Source: Larkinella terrae (GTDB lineage: Bacteria > Bacteroidota > Bacteroidia > Cytophagales > Spirosomataceae). Taken from it: 64,000 bases of DNA. The notes below the pieces were generated by a model. The model saw only the letters and a program-made list of their open reading frames with translations. It was not told where the DNA came from and did not search any database. Made by a program: the position numbers and the translations under genes. The first letter of the stretch is position 1; every line of letters starts with the position of its first letter. Below are positions 16,544 to 26,200 of the stretch, piece by piece. The stretch spans positions 186,001 through 250,000 of the forward strand of contig NZ_WJXZ01000015.1 of NCBI RefSeq assembly GCF_009668025.1. The letters are read 5' to 3'.

Positions 16544-19500
16544 ATGCACTCAACGGATGATTTCGAAGCTCTTCAGGAAAAAAACGCGGCTTTGTTACTT
16601 CATCAGTTGGTTGCGCAACAGGCTACAAAAACACCGGAAGCCATTGCGGTTCTGGACGCTACCCAGGCGGTTTCGTTTGCCGAATTAAATCGCCGATCTT
16701 CCCAATTAGCCCAGTTTCTTCTGATAAAAGGCGTAGAAAAAGAACAATTCATCGGTGTTTGCCTGGACCGTTCCGTTGAGATGGTTATGGCGGTTCTGGC
16801 TGTTTTAAAAGCGGGCTGTGCGTTCGTTCCAATTGATCCTAATTATCCCGCCGAACGACTTAATTATATCGTCACCGATACGGCAATGCCACTGATTTTA
16901 TGTAGCCGGAAAACCCGTTCAAAATTAGCCAATTCGCTATTGAGTAACTCCACTACGGAGCTTCAGGAAATTGATTATTCGAACGATACTTGTTATATAA
17001 ATTCTGGTAATACCACCCCGGTTCTAGTATCGCCCTCGGATTTAGCCTACGTCATTTATACATCGGGTTCGACCGGTAAACCCAAGGGGGTTTTGATCGA
17101 GCATCGGTCTTTATCCAATTACATTCAAAGCAGTATTCAGCATTATTCGGCCACGAATAGCCAACATTCCGGCAGTTATTTTCACCTTCCGCTGACGTTC
17201 GACGCTTCACTAACGGCGCTGTTCGTCCCTTTGTTAACGGGGAAAACCATCGTCATCAGTCCGGCGGCACCACTGGACGTTTTCAATGACAGTTTATTCA
17301 TTCAGCAGGCTCCGTTTGATTTCCTGAAATTAACACCGGCCCAGTTTCTTTTGCTGGAAAGTTCAATAAACGATCAGGCCAAATGGAGCACCAGAACCTA
17401 CGTGGTTGGCGGTGAAGCCTTACACCAGCGCCATTTCCAGTTCCTGATCGATCACCGCGTCGACGCCGAAATCATCAACGAATATGGCCCAACGGAAGCC
17501 ACAGTGGGCTGTATTTCGTACCGGTTTCATGTGCAGGACCCGGTTCCGGTTTTTCAGAATGGGCTGCTGATCGGCAAGCCGATGCCGAACGTGTCCATTT
17601 ATTTGCTGAACGAATCGCTTCAACCCGTTCCGGTTGGTTCGGAAGGTGAAATTTACATCGGCGGTGTGCAGGTGGCCCGCGGTTATCTGAACAATGAACC
17701 GTTGACCAACCAGAAGTTTCTGGCGGACCCGTTCGCCAATGAACCCGGTGCGCGGATGTACAAATCGGGAGATTTAGGACGCTGGCATCCGGATGGAAAT
17801 ATCGAATACCTGGGCCGAATTGACGAACAGGTTAAAATTCAGGGATTTCGAATCGAACTCGGTGAAATTGAAAATGCATTGATTCAATACCCCGGAATTA
17901 TTCAGTGTGTCGCGCACGCTGTTGAAGGCAGTTTCTCCGAAAAAAGGTTGGTTGTTTATTACCTTAGCGACGATGATACGCTCGATAAAAATGCGGTTTT
18001 TGCCTTTTTAAAAAACCGCCTACCGGACTTTATGATCCCATCTTTATTGGTAAAAATCGACACGATACCGCTTTCAGCCAATGGCAAAGTTGATCGGAAA
18101 TTATTACCAAAACCTGAGACAAAACGCTCCGAATTAAACGATTTATATATCGCACCCATTACGCCAACTGAAAAGAAAATTGCCTTGCTTTGGGCCTCAC
18201 TTCTTCAGTTGGATAAAGTAGGACTGGAAGACAATTTCTTTGAGCTGGGGGGAACTTCGATCCTGAGTATTAAATGCATTAGCCTTCTAAAACAGCAATT
18301 CCAGCGTGATATATCGGTTACCAAAATTTACCAACACCCAACGGTAAAGACTTTTAGCCTTTTTATCGATGACGGGCTATCGAATGGGCCTAAAACGATA
18401 AATTCAAGGGTTGTTACCAGACAGCATTCCGAAGATGTTGCCGTAATTGGCATGGCGGGCCGTTTTCCGGGAGCCAATACCATTCCGGAACTTTGGGAAC
18501 TGCTGAAACAAGGCAGAGAAACCACCCGGTTTTTCACCGAAGCCGAGTTGGATGCCTCCATTCCGGACGCCATCAAAAACGCCCCCAACTACGTCAAAGC
18601 CCGGGGAGTCCTCTCGGATGCCGATCAATTTGATGCTGCTTTTTTTGGATTGAGCCCCCGACTGGCCGAAGTGATGGACCCGCAGCAGCGCATTTTCCTG
18701 GAAATTGCCTGGGAAGTTCTCGAACAAACCGGCTATCTCCTCCCCACGTTTGCGGATTCAATTGGCGTTTTTGCCGGTTGCGGCAACAATACCTATTACC
18801 TGAACAATGTGCACGGCAACCAGCAGGTGATGAGCCAAATTGGTGGTTTTCAGGCCATGACGGTCAATGAAAAGGATTACATCGCTTCCCGAACGGCCTA
18901 CCAGCTCAATCTGAAAGGGCCCGCCGTCAGTGTGTATTCGGCCTGTTCCACCTCTCTGTTGGCCATTACGCTGGCTGTGGAAAGCATCCGAAACGGTCAA
19001 TGCGAACTGGCGCTGGCCGGAGGTTCCAGTATTACCGCCCCGATCAACAGCGGTCATTTATACGAAGAGGGGACGATGCTGAGTAGGGACGGCCACTGCC
19101 GGTCGTTCGATGCCGACGCGAGTGGCACGGTTTTCAGCGATGGCGCGGGCGTTGTTCTCCTCAAAAATCTGGAAGCTGCCCGGCAGGATGGCGATATGAT
19201 TTACGCCGTTATCAAAGGGGTGGGCGTCAACAACGACGGGGCCGGAAAGGGAAGTTTTACCGCCCCCAATACCGAAGGACAGGCCGGTGCCATTGCTGCG
19301 GCCATTGCCGATGCCCGCATCGATCCGGCAACGATTCAGTACGTCGAAGCCCACGGAACCGCTACGCCACTTGGTGATCCGATTGAAATTGAGGGCCTTA
19401 AAATGGCATTCGGGCCGTCGGTTCCTCACCAGTACTGCGCCATTGGATCTATCAAAAGCAACATGGGGCACTTGACGGCGGCCGCCGGAGTAGCCGGTTT

Positions 19501-22500
19501 TATCAAAACCGCCCTTGCGCTCCATCATCGCCTGATCCCGCCATCCCTCGGTTTTTCGAAGCCGAATCCGCACATTGATTTTGCCACGAGCCCGTTTTAC
19601 GTCAACACGGCACTTACCGAATGGAAGTCTGATCAACCGCGTCGGGCGGGCGTCAGTTCGTTTGGCGTCGGTGGCACCAATGTGCACGTTGTACTGGAAG
19701 AATCTGATTATGAATCACCTACATCGTCACCGGGCCGTGATTTTCAATTACTAACCTGGTCGGCAAAAACCGCAGCGAGTCGCGAAGCCTACGCGTTTCG
19801 GCTAGCTAATTACCTTAAGAAAAACCGCGATACCCAGCTGGTCGATCTGGCTTTTACCCTGCAAACGACCCGCCCCGATTTCAACCACCGGCGGTTTCTG
19901 GTTTTGCCGAAAGACACTGCCATTGCCGAAAACCGGTTGTTGACCGACCCGGATTCGTCGCAGCAAAAAACCGTGACGGAAAAACCGGGGGAAGTAGTTT
20001 TCCTATTTCCGGGGCAGGGCGCGCAGTACCTCAACATGGGTCGTCAGTTGTACGAAACCGAAGCCGTATTTCGGCAAGCCGTCGATGCCTGCGCAAATCT
20101 GCTGGAACCATACCTGCCCATCGACATTCGCGACATTATTTACGCCCAAACTACTGATTCCGAAGCCGATGAGCAGTTACGAAACACCCGCTTTACCCAG
20201 CCTGCGCTTTTTGTTACCGAATACGCACTCGCTCAATTGTGGATAAGTTGGGGAATTGAACCCGGGATTTTCTGTGGCCACAGCATCGGCGAATTTGTGG
20301 GTGCTCACTTGGCCGGTATTTTTTCGCTGGCCGACGCCCTGAAACTCATCGCCATTCGCGGACAGCTCGTGAGCGAATTGCCAACCGGCGACATGCTTTC
20401 CGTCCGACTCGAAGCCGAAACATTGCAGAAAATCTTACCGGAAACGCTATCCATTGCCGCCATCAATAGCCCGAAGCTTTGCGTCGTAGCGGGTCCGCCA
20501 ACGGCAATCGCCAGCTTTTCAGAGCTGTTGAACCAGAAAGAAATCCCAAACCGGCTGCTGTTGACGAGTCACGCGTTTCACTCCGCCATGATGGACCCGA
20601 TCGTCGAGACGTTCCGGGAAGTGGTGGCTTCGGTTCCGCACAATCGCCCCCGAAAACCGATCATTTCGACCGTGAGCGGCACCTGGTTAACCGATGCCCA
20701 GGGCACCGATCCGACCTATTGGGCCAATCATTTGAGGCAAACTGTCCGCTTCGCCGATGCCATGCAGGTGGTTTCGGAACTGGACAATCCGCTTTGTCTG
20801 GAAGTAGGACCGGGCAATGTTACCTCAACGCTGGCGCGGCAACATCCGGTGGTCGGCAAACATCCGGTAGTGGCAAGTCTGGGAAACAGCAAAGGGGTAG
20901 AAACCGAAGTCCAAGCCATCCTTCATTCATTGGGGCAACTCTGGATCAGCGGTTTACAACCGGACTGGAACGCCTTTTATGCCCGGCAAAACCGGGTCAG
21001 ACTGAGTTTGCCGACCTACGCTTTCGACCGAAAACGCTGCTGGCTTGATCCGCCCAAACCGGCAACGGCAACTTTACCAAGTCCGAATCCGACGGAATCC
21101 GTCACCGATTTATCAGTTCCCCCCGTACAAAATTCTGGAATGAGAAAGACAATTTTGGTTGAAAAGGTAAAAGAACTGCTGGAAGAAGCGTCCGGAATCG
21201 AAATGGAGGGCGCAGCAATTGACCGGAGTTTTCTGGAAATGGGCCTCGATTCCCTCCTGCTGACGCAGGTTGCGATCATCCTAAAAAAAGAATTCGGGCT
21301 GCCCATCACGTTCCGGCAACTGAACGATGAATTTACGACGCTCGACCAGTTGGCGACGTATCTGGATCAGCAATTGCCCGCCAGCGCGTACCAGCCAGCG
21401 CCGGTTACAGCAACGCCCGCATCGACACCGTCCGTTCATTCTCTTCCGAACACGCCTACTCCGAACGGACCTTCTGCGGTTTCGGCCGGAAACGATTCGG
21501 CCATTGGTCTGATTGCCCAGCAGTTACAAATCCTGGCGAAACAGGTTGCGTTGCTTGAAGGTGGAAACCATTCGCCCCTGCAGACGCTCCCGCCCGCGCC
21601 CCCGGTTCAGGTTTCTTCCAACGGAAAACATACTCCCCCCAAACTGGCCGACCTCACGCCCGAAGAAGCGATCGAGATCAAAAAACCGTTCGGTGCGACG
21701 GCCCGCATCGACCGTCAGGTGACCGAACTGACTCCGCGCCAACAGCGGTTTTTACAGGATTTGACGGCGCGTTACAACCTGAAAACCGGTGGCAGCAAGG
21801 CCTATTCGCAGAAACACCGGGCCGCCATGGCTGACCCTCGGGTGGTTTCGGGATTTAAGCCACTGACCAAAGAAATCGTTTATCCGCTGGTGGTCAACAA
21901 GTCGAAAGGCAGTCGGTTATGGGACATCGACGGCAACGAATACATCGATGCGCTGAACGGTTTTGGTTCCAATCTCTTTGGTTATCAACCCAATGCAATC
22001 AAAGAAACGCTCCACGAACAGATTGAACTCGGCTTCGAAATCGGCCCGCAACACGAACTGGCCGGTGAGGTCTGCGATCTGATCTGTGAGTTTACGGGTA
22101 TGGATCGGTCCGCCCTGTGCAGCACCGGTTCCGAAGCGGTTTTGGGAACGATGCGCATTGCCCGAACGGTAACGGGCCGCTCACTGATCGTGGCCTTTAC
22201 GGGTTCCTACCACGGCATTGTGGACGAAGTGATCGTGCGCGGAACGCGAAAACTGAAGTCGTTTCCGGCGGCTTCGGGAATCATGCCGGAAGCGGTACAG
22301 AACATGCTGATTCTGGATTACGGCACGGAGGAATCCCTGCAAATCATTCGGGAACGCGCGCACGAACTGGCGGCCGTGCTGGTCGAGCCGGTGCAAAGCC
22401 GTCGGCCTGAATTTCAGCCGGTTGCGTTTCTAAAAGAAGTGCGAGCCATCACGGCTGCGTCGGGAACGGCGCTGATTTTTGACGAAGTGATCAGCGGTTT

Positions 22501-23236
22501 TCGGATGCATCCGGGTGGTGCGCAGGCTCTGTTTGGCATCAAAGCCGACCTGGCTTCCTACGGAAAAGTGGTGGGCGGTGGACTGCCCATCGGGGTGATT
22601 GCCGGAAAAAAAGAGTTTATGGACGCGCTTGACGGCGGTTTCTGGCAGTACGGCGACGCGTCGTTCCCGGAAATTGGTGTTACCTATTTTGCAGGGACGT
22701 TCGTCCGGCACCCGCTGGCGCTGGCGGCCGCCAAAGCGTCGCTCAATCGCATGAAAGAATTGGGGCCGGAGTTGCAAAAAGGGCTGACCCGCAAAGCCGT
22801 GCGGATTGCCGAAACGCTGAATGCCGAATTCCGGCGGCAGCAACTGCCTTTTTTCGTGGCGCAATTTGGCTCACTCTGGAAGCTGAAATTCAACGAGGAA
22901 ATCCCGTACAGTGAGCTGCTCTTTACGCTGATGCGCGAAAAAGGCATTCATATCTGGGACGGTTTTCCGTGTTTCATAACCGCGGCACATTCTGATAAAG
23001 AAATCGATCAGATTATCGTTGCTTGCCTCGAAAGCGTCAACGAATTGACTGAAGCCGGTTTTTTCGTAAAAAAATCGTCAACAATTGAAGCCAGCGAGGA
23101 TATTCCCGCTTACTTTGCGTCTGATATTTCTCCGGTTCCGGGTGCAAAATTAGGAAGAGATCGGAATGGCAATCCCGGCTGGTTTATCGAAAATCCTGAC
23201 CAACCAGGTAAATACATGAGCGTTGAGTTAAAATGA
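16544..23236 (+). CDS. Hybrid NRPS-PKS: A-PCP-KS-AT-ACP-aminotransferase
   Basis: 2230 residues. It begins directly with an adenylation domain (about 10-540; A3 core YTSGSTGKPKG near 172, A10 NGKVDRK) and has no N-terminal condensation domain, so it starts the chain. The PCP has LGGTS with S572. The ketosynthase (about 630-1060) has C801, H937 and H976; the acyltransferase has GHSIGEF (S1247) and HAFHS near 1345, the malonyl-type signature. Directly after comes an ACP (GLDS, S1570), then an alanine/proline-rich linker and a class-III PLP aminotransferase (about 1725-2200) with DEVISGF and K2008. No ketoreductase, dehydratase or methyltransferase is present. Pocket residues of the A domain read as DATKVGEVGK, nearest to the Asn code. 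Predicted output: a beta-amino (beta,gamma-diamino) acyl chain for the next protein. Confidence 0.95.
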   Translation: MHSTDDFEALQEKNAALLLHQLVAQQATKTPEAIAVLDATQAVSFAELNRRSSQLAQFLLIKGVEKEQFIGVCLDRSVEMVMAVLAVLKAGCAFVPIDPNYPAERLNYIVTDTAMPLILCSRKTRSKLANSLLSNSTTELQEIDYSNDTCYINSGNTTPVLVSPSDLAYVIYTSGSTGKPKGVLIEHRSLSNYIQSSIQHYSATNSQHSGSYFHLPLTFDASLTALFVPLLTGKTIVISPAAPLDVFNDSLFIQQAPFDFLKLTPAQFLLLESSINDQAKWSTRTYVVGGEALHQRHFQFLIDHRVDAEIINEYGPTEATVGCISYRFHVQDPVPVFQNGLLIGKPMPNVSIYLLNESLQPVPVGSEGEIYIGGVQVARGYLNNEPLTNQKFLADPFANEPGARMYKSGDLGRWHPDGNIEYLGRIDEQVKIQGFRIELGEIENALIQYPGIIQCVAHAVEGSFSEKRLVVYYLSDDDTLDKNAVFAFLKNRLPDFMIPSLLVKIDTIPLSANGKVDRKLLPKPETKRSELNDLYIAPITPTEKKIALLWASLLQLDKVGLEDNFFELGGTSILSIKCISLLKQQFQRDISVTKIYQHPTVKTFSLFIDDGLSNGPKTINSRVVTRQHSEDVAVIGMAGRFPGANTIPELWELLKQGRETTRFFTEAELDASIPDAIKNAPNYVKARGVLSDADQFDAAFFGLSPRLAEVMDPQQRIFLEIAWEVLEQTGYLLPTFADSIGVFAGCGNNTYYLNNVHGNQQVMSQIGGFQAMTVNEKDYIASRTAYQLNLKGPAVSVYSACSTSLLAITLAVESIRNGQCELALAGGSSITAPINSGHLYEEGTMLSRDGHCRSFDADASGTVFSDGAGVVLLKNLEAARQDGDMIYAVIKGVGVNNDGAGKGSFTAPNTEGQAGAIAAAIADARIDPATIQYVEAHGTATPLGDPIEIEGLKMAFGPSVPHQYCAIGSIKSNMGHLTAAAGVAGFIKTALALHHRLIPPSLGFSKPNPHIDFATSPFYVNTALTEWKSDQPRRAGVSSFGVGGTNVHVVLEESDYESPTSSPGRDFQLLTWSAKTAASREAYAFRLANYLKKNRDTQLVDLAFTLQTTRPDFNHRRFLVLPKDTAIAENRLLTDPDSSQQKTVTEKPGEVVFLFPGQGAQYLNMGRQLYETEAVFRQAVDACANLLEPYLPIDIRDIIYAQTTDSEADEQLRNTRFTQPALFVTEYALAQLWISWGIEPGIFCGHSIGEFVGAHLAGIFSLADALKLIAIRGQLVSELPTGDMLSVRLEAETLQKILPETLSIAAINSPKLCVVAGPPTAIASFSELLNQKEIPNRLLLTSHAFHSAMMDPIVETFREVVASVPHNRPRKPIISTVSGTWLTDAQGTDPTYWANHLRQTVRFADAMQVVSELDNPLCLEVGPGNVTSTLARQHPVVGKHPVVASLGNSKGVETEVQAILHSLGQLWISGLQPDWNAFYARQNRVRLSLPTYAFDRKRCWLDPPKPATATLPSPNPTESVTDLSVPPVQNSGMRKTILVEKVKELLEEASGIEMEGAAIDRSFLEMGLDSLLLTQVAIILKKEFGLPITFRQLNDEFTTLDQLATYLDQQLPASAYQPAPVTATPASTPSVHSLPNTPTPNGPSAVSAGNDSAIGLIAQQLQILAKQVALLEGGNHSPLQTLPPAPPVQVSSNGKHTPPKLADLTPEEAIEIKKPFGATARIDRQVTELTPRQQRFLQDLTARYNLKTGGSKAYSQKHRAAMADPRVVSGFKPLTKEIVYPLVVNKSKGSRLWDIDGNEYIDALNGFGSNLFGYQPNAIKETLHEQIELGFEIGPQHELAGEVCDLICEFTGMDRSALCSTGSEAVLGTMRIARTVTGRSLIVAFTGSYHGIVDEVIVRGTRKLKSFPAASGIMPEAVQNMLILDYGTEESLQIIRERAHELAAVLVEPVQSRRPEFQPVAFLKEVRAITAASGTALIFDEVISGFRMHPGGAQALFGIKADLASYGKVVGGGLPIGVIAGKKEFMDALDGGFWQYGDASFPEIGVTYFAGTFVRHPLALAAAKASLNRMKELGPELQKGLTRKAVRIAETLNAEFRRQQLPFFVAQFGSLWKLKFNEEIPYSELLFTLMREKGIHIWDGFPCFITAAHSDKEIDQIIVACLESVNELTEAGFFVKKSSTIEASEDIPAYFASDISPVPGAKLGRDRNGNPGWFIENPDQPGKYMSVELK

Positions 23237-23242
23237 TTTTGC

Positions 23243-26200
23243 ATGGTTGATCACGCTGTTTCTCCACACCTCGTTCCCGTTGATTTTGATCCATTTGCGG
23301 GGCCGGAGCTCATTCGCCTGGCTCCTGCCACCGAACCACAGGTGGAAATCTGGTCGGCCTGTCTGCTCGGTGGTGACGATGCAAATCGGGCCTACAACGA
23401 ATCGAGCTCGCTGCGGTTTCAGGGTCGTCTCGACCGAAATGCGTTGGAGGAAGCCTTGCGGACATTAATCCGGCGACACGAAGCGCTGCGGCTGGTATTC
23501 AGTGCCGACGGGCGCCAGATTCTGGTTTTCCGGGATTTTCCGATTGATCTTTTCTACGAAGATCTTTCGGCAAAACCGGCTTCAGCGCGGGAGCAGTGGA
23601 TTGGCCATTACCTGAAACAGGAAGTTTTCTATTCGTTCGATCTGCTGCGCGGCCCGCTTCTGAGGGCTAGCCTGATCAAATTAGCAGACAATGAACACCA
23701 CTTCGTTTTAACGGCTCACCACATTATCTGCGACGGCTGGTCAACCGGTACCATGCTACAGGATTTAGGTAAAATCTATTCCGCCTACGTACTGAACAGC
23801 CAGCCTGAGCTTCCCCAATCACCGGCGTTCAGCCAGTACGCTCATGAGCAGTTTGCGTTCGCTAAAAGCCCAGAATACCGTCAGATTGAGAATTTCTGGA
23901 TCGATCAATATAGAGAGAGTGTTCCGGTATTGAATTTACCGACGGATTTTCCCCGGCCCGTTACACGCTCGTTCAAAAGCAATCGGCAGGATTATACCCT
24001 CGATCCCAACCTCGTGGCGGACCTGAAAAAGCTGGGATTACAGGCAGGTTGTAGTTTTGTAACCACTTTGATGGCCACGTTTGAGGTTTTCCTGAGCCGA
24101 ATTACCGGACAGGAAGACATTGCACTGGGACTGCCCGCAGCCGGGCAAACGCTCCTGGATTATAACCGGTTGATGGGTCATTGCGTCAACCTGCTGCCGC
24201 TGCGAAGTGCTCCCAAAGGCGAACTGCAGTTTCTGGAATTCTTAAAACAGCGCCGAAAAGCCGTTCTGGATGCGTTTGATCATCAACAACTGACGTTCGG
24301 CAGCTTGTTGAAAAAGCTGAAAATCCCCCGCGATTCGTCCAGGATTCCGATTGTACCGGTGGTGTTCAACATCGACATGGGAATGACGGAAGGTGTGCAT
24401 TTTCATGATCTTACGTATCAGTTGTTTAATAACCCACGGGCGTTTGAAAGCTTTGAGATTTTTCTGAATGTCAGCGACTCCAACAAAATTCTGACGCTGG
24501 AATGGTCGTACAACACGCAGTTGTTCAGAGCCGACACGATCGACCGGATGATGGCTGAATTGGAGTCGTTGATCCGGGCCGTGGTGGCCGATCCTCAGAT
24601 TCAGCTGGATGCTATCCGGTTTTCAAATCCTTCCCGTTTACTCGAACAACTCAGTCATTGGAATGCTACTCAGGTCGACTACCCGCGCAACACGCCCCTT
24701 CATCAACTGATTGCTGGGGCCGCTGCTCAGTTTGCCAGCAAAACCGCCCTGACGTTTGGTCACCAAATGCTAACGTACCAGGCTTTGAATGCCGCCGTAA
24801 ACCGCCTGGCGCATTACCTCATCGGGCAGGGCATTCGGGTTGGCGATATCATCGGTGTTGCCGTCGACCGGTCGCCGGAAATGCTTATAACTTTGCTGGC
24901 GGTTATGAAAGCGGGGGCGGTTTATGTTCCGACCGACCCGGATTATCCGGCCGAGCGGGTCGCTTTTATGCTGGAGGATTCGGCGGCCAAAATGCTCATC
25001 GTTTCCAGCAAATACCGAGGCCGGTTTTCCACCACAGCCACCGAACTTTCCATTGAACAGGCGCTGGCCAAATCGGTCACGCTTTCGACGGCGGAGCCGG
25101 AGGTGACGGTTTTGGCAACCGATCTGGTTTACATTTTATATACCTCCGGTTCGACCGGCAAGCCCAAGGGTGTCCAGATTACCCACCGCAATCTGGTCAA
25201 TTTTCTGCTCAGCATGCAAACCGCCCCCGGAATCCAAAGCGGTGACAAATTGCTGGGTGTAACGACGATTTCGTTCGATATCTCGGGCCTGGAATTGTAT
25301 CTGCCCCTGATCAGCGGGGCCGAACTGGTTCTGACGGATGCCGATTCGAGCAAAGACGGCCGGGTTTTGCTGGACCTCATCCGCTCGGAACGGATTACGA
25401 TCATGCAGGCCACGCCCTCGACCTGGCGCATGATGCTGTCGGTGGGCTGGAACGATGTGCCACCGTTGAAAATCCTCTGCGGTGGTGAAGCGCTGCCAAA
25501 AGATCTGGCGGACCAATTGACCGCAGCCGGAAACGAACTGTGGAATATGTACGGGCCAACCGAAACCACCATCTGGTCGACGCTGAAAAAAATCCGCAAC
25601 GAAACCGATGAGCAGATATCTATCGGGCGACCGATTGCCAATACGGTGGTCTATATTCTGGATGAAAAACGGAATCTGCTACCGGCGGGCCTTCCGGGCG
25701 AAATTTACATCGGTGGCGATGGCGTGGCGCTCGGTTACCTGAACCGCCCCGAACTAACCAAAGAAAAATTCATTAAAAGCCCCTTTGATACCGATCCGGA
25801 AGCGGTTTTATACCGGACGGGTGATCTTGGTCTGTTTACTCCCAATGGCGAAATCGTTTGCCTGGGGCGCATCGACCAGCAGGTGAAAATAAGGGGCCAC
25901 CGTATCGAACTGGGCGAAATCGAACACGCACTTACCCAACTCAACAATGTTCGGGAAGCCGTTGTGGTTGCCCGCGAAGACCGCCCCGGTGACCAGCGTC
26001 TGGTCGCTTACGTGGTTCCGGAGCAGGAAAAAATCCGGAGCCGGGGCCCCGACTGGAAGGAAAAATGGAAGGTCATTTACGATCAGGGCGTTCATTATGA
26101 AAGCGATATCCATCTCTCGGAGCAAAATCTCGACGTCGCCATCGTTGAATTGATCAGTTCCCGCAAAAATATCCGACCGGAAGTTGCCGAGTGGCTGCAG

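Noticed and set aside
20479-21048. 189-codon ORF within the acyltransferase region
   Set aside because: Out-of-frame shadow; the AT frame carries intact GHSIGEF and HAFHS motifs.
21060-21170. Degenerate ketoreductase or C-methyltransferase between AT and ACP
   Set aside because: The segment is a short Pro/Thr-rich linker of about 35 residues, too small for any reductive or methylating domain.
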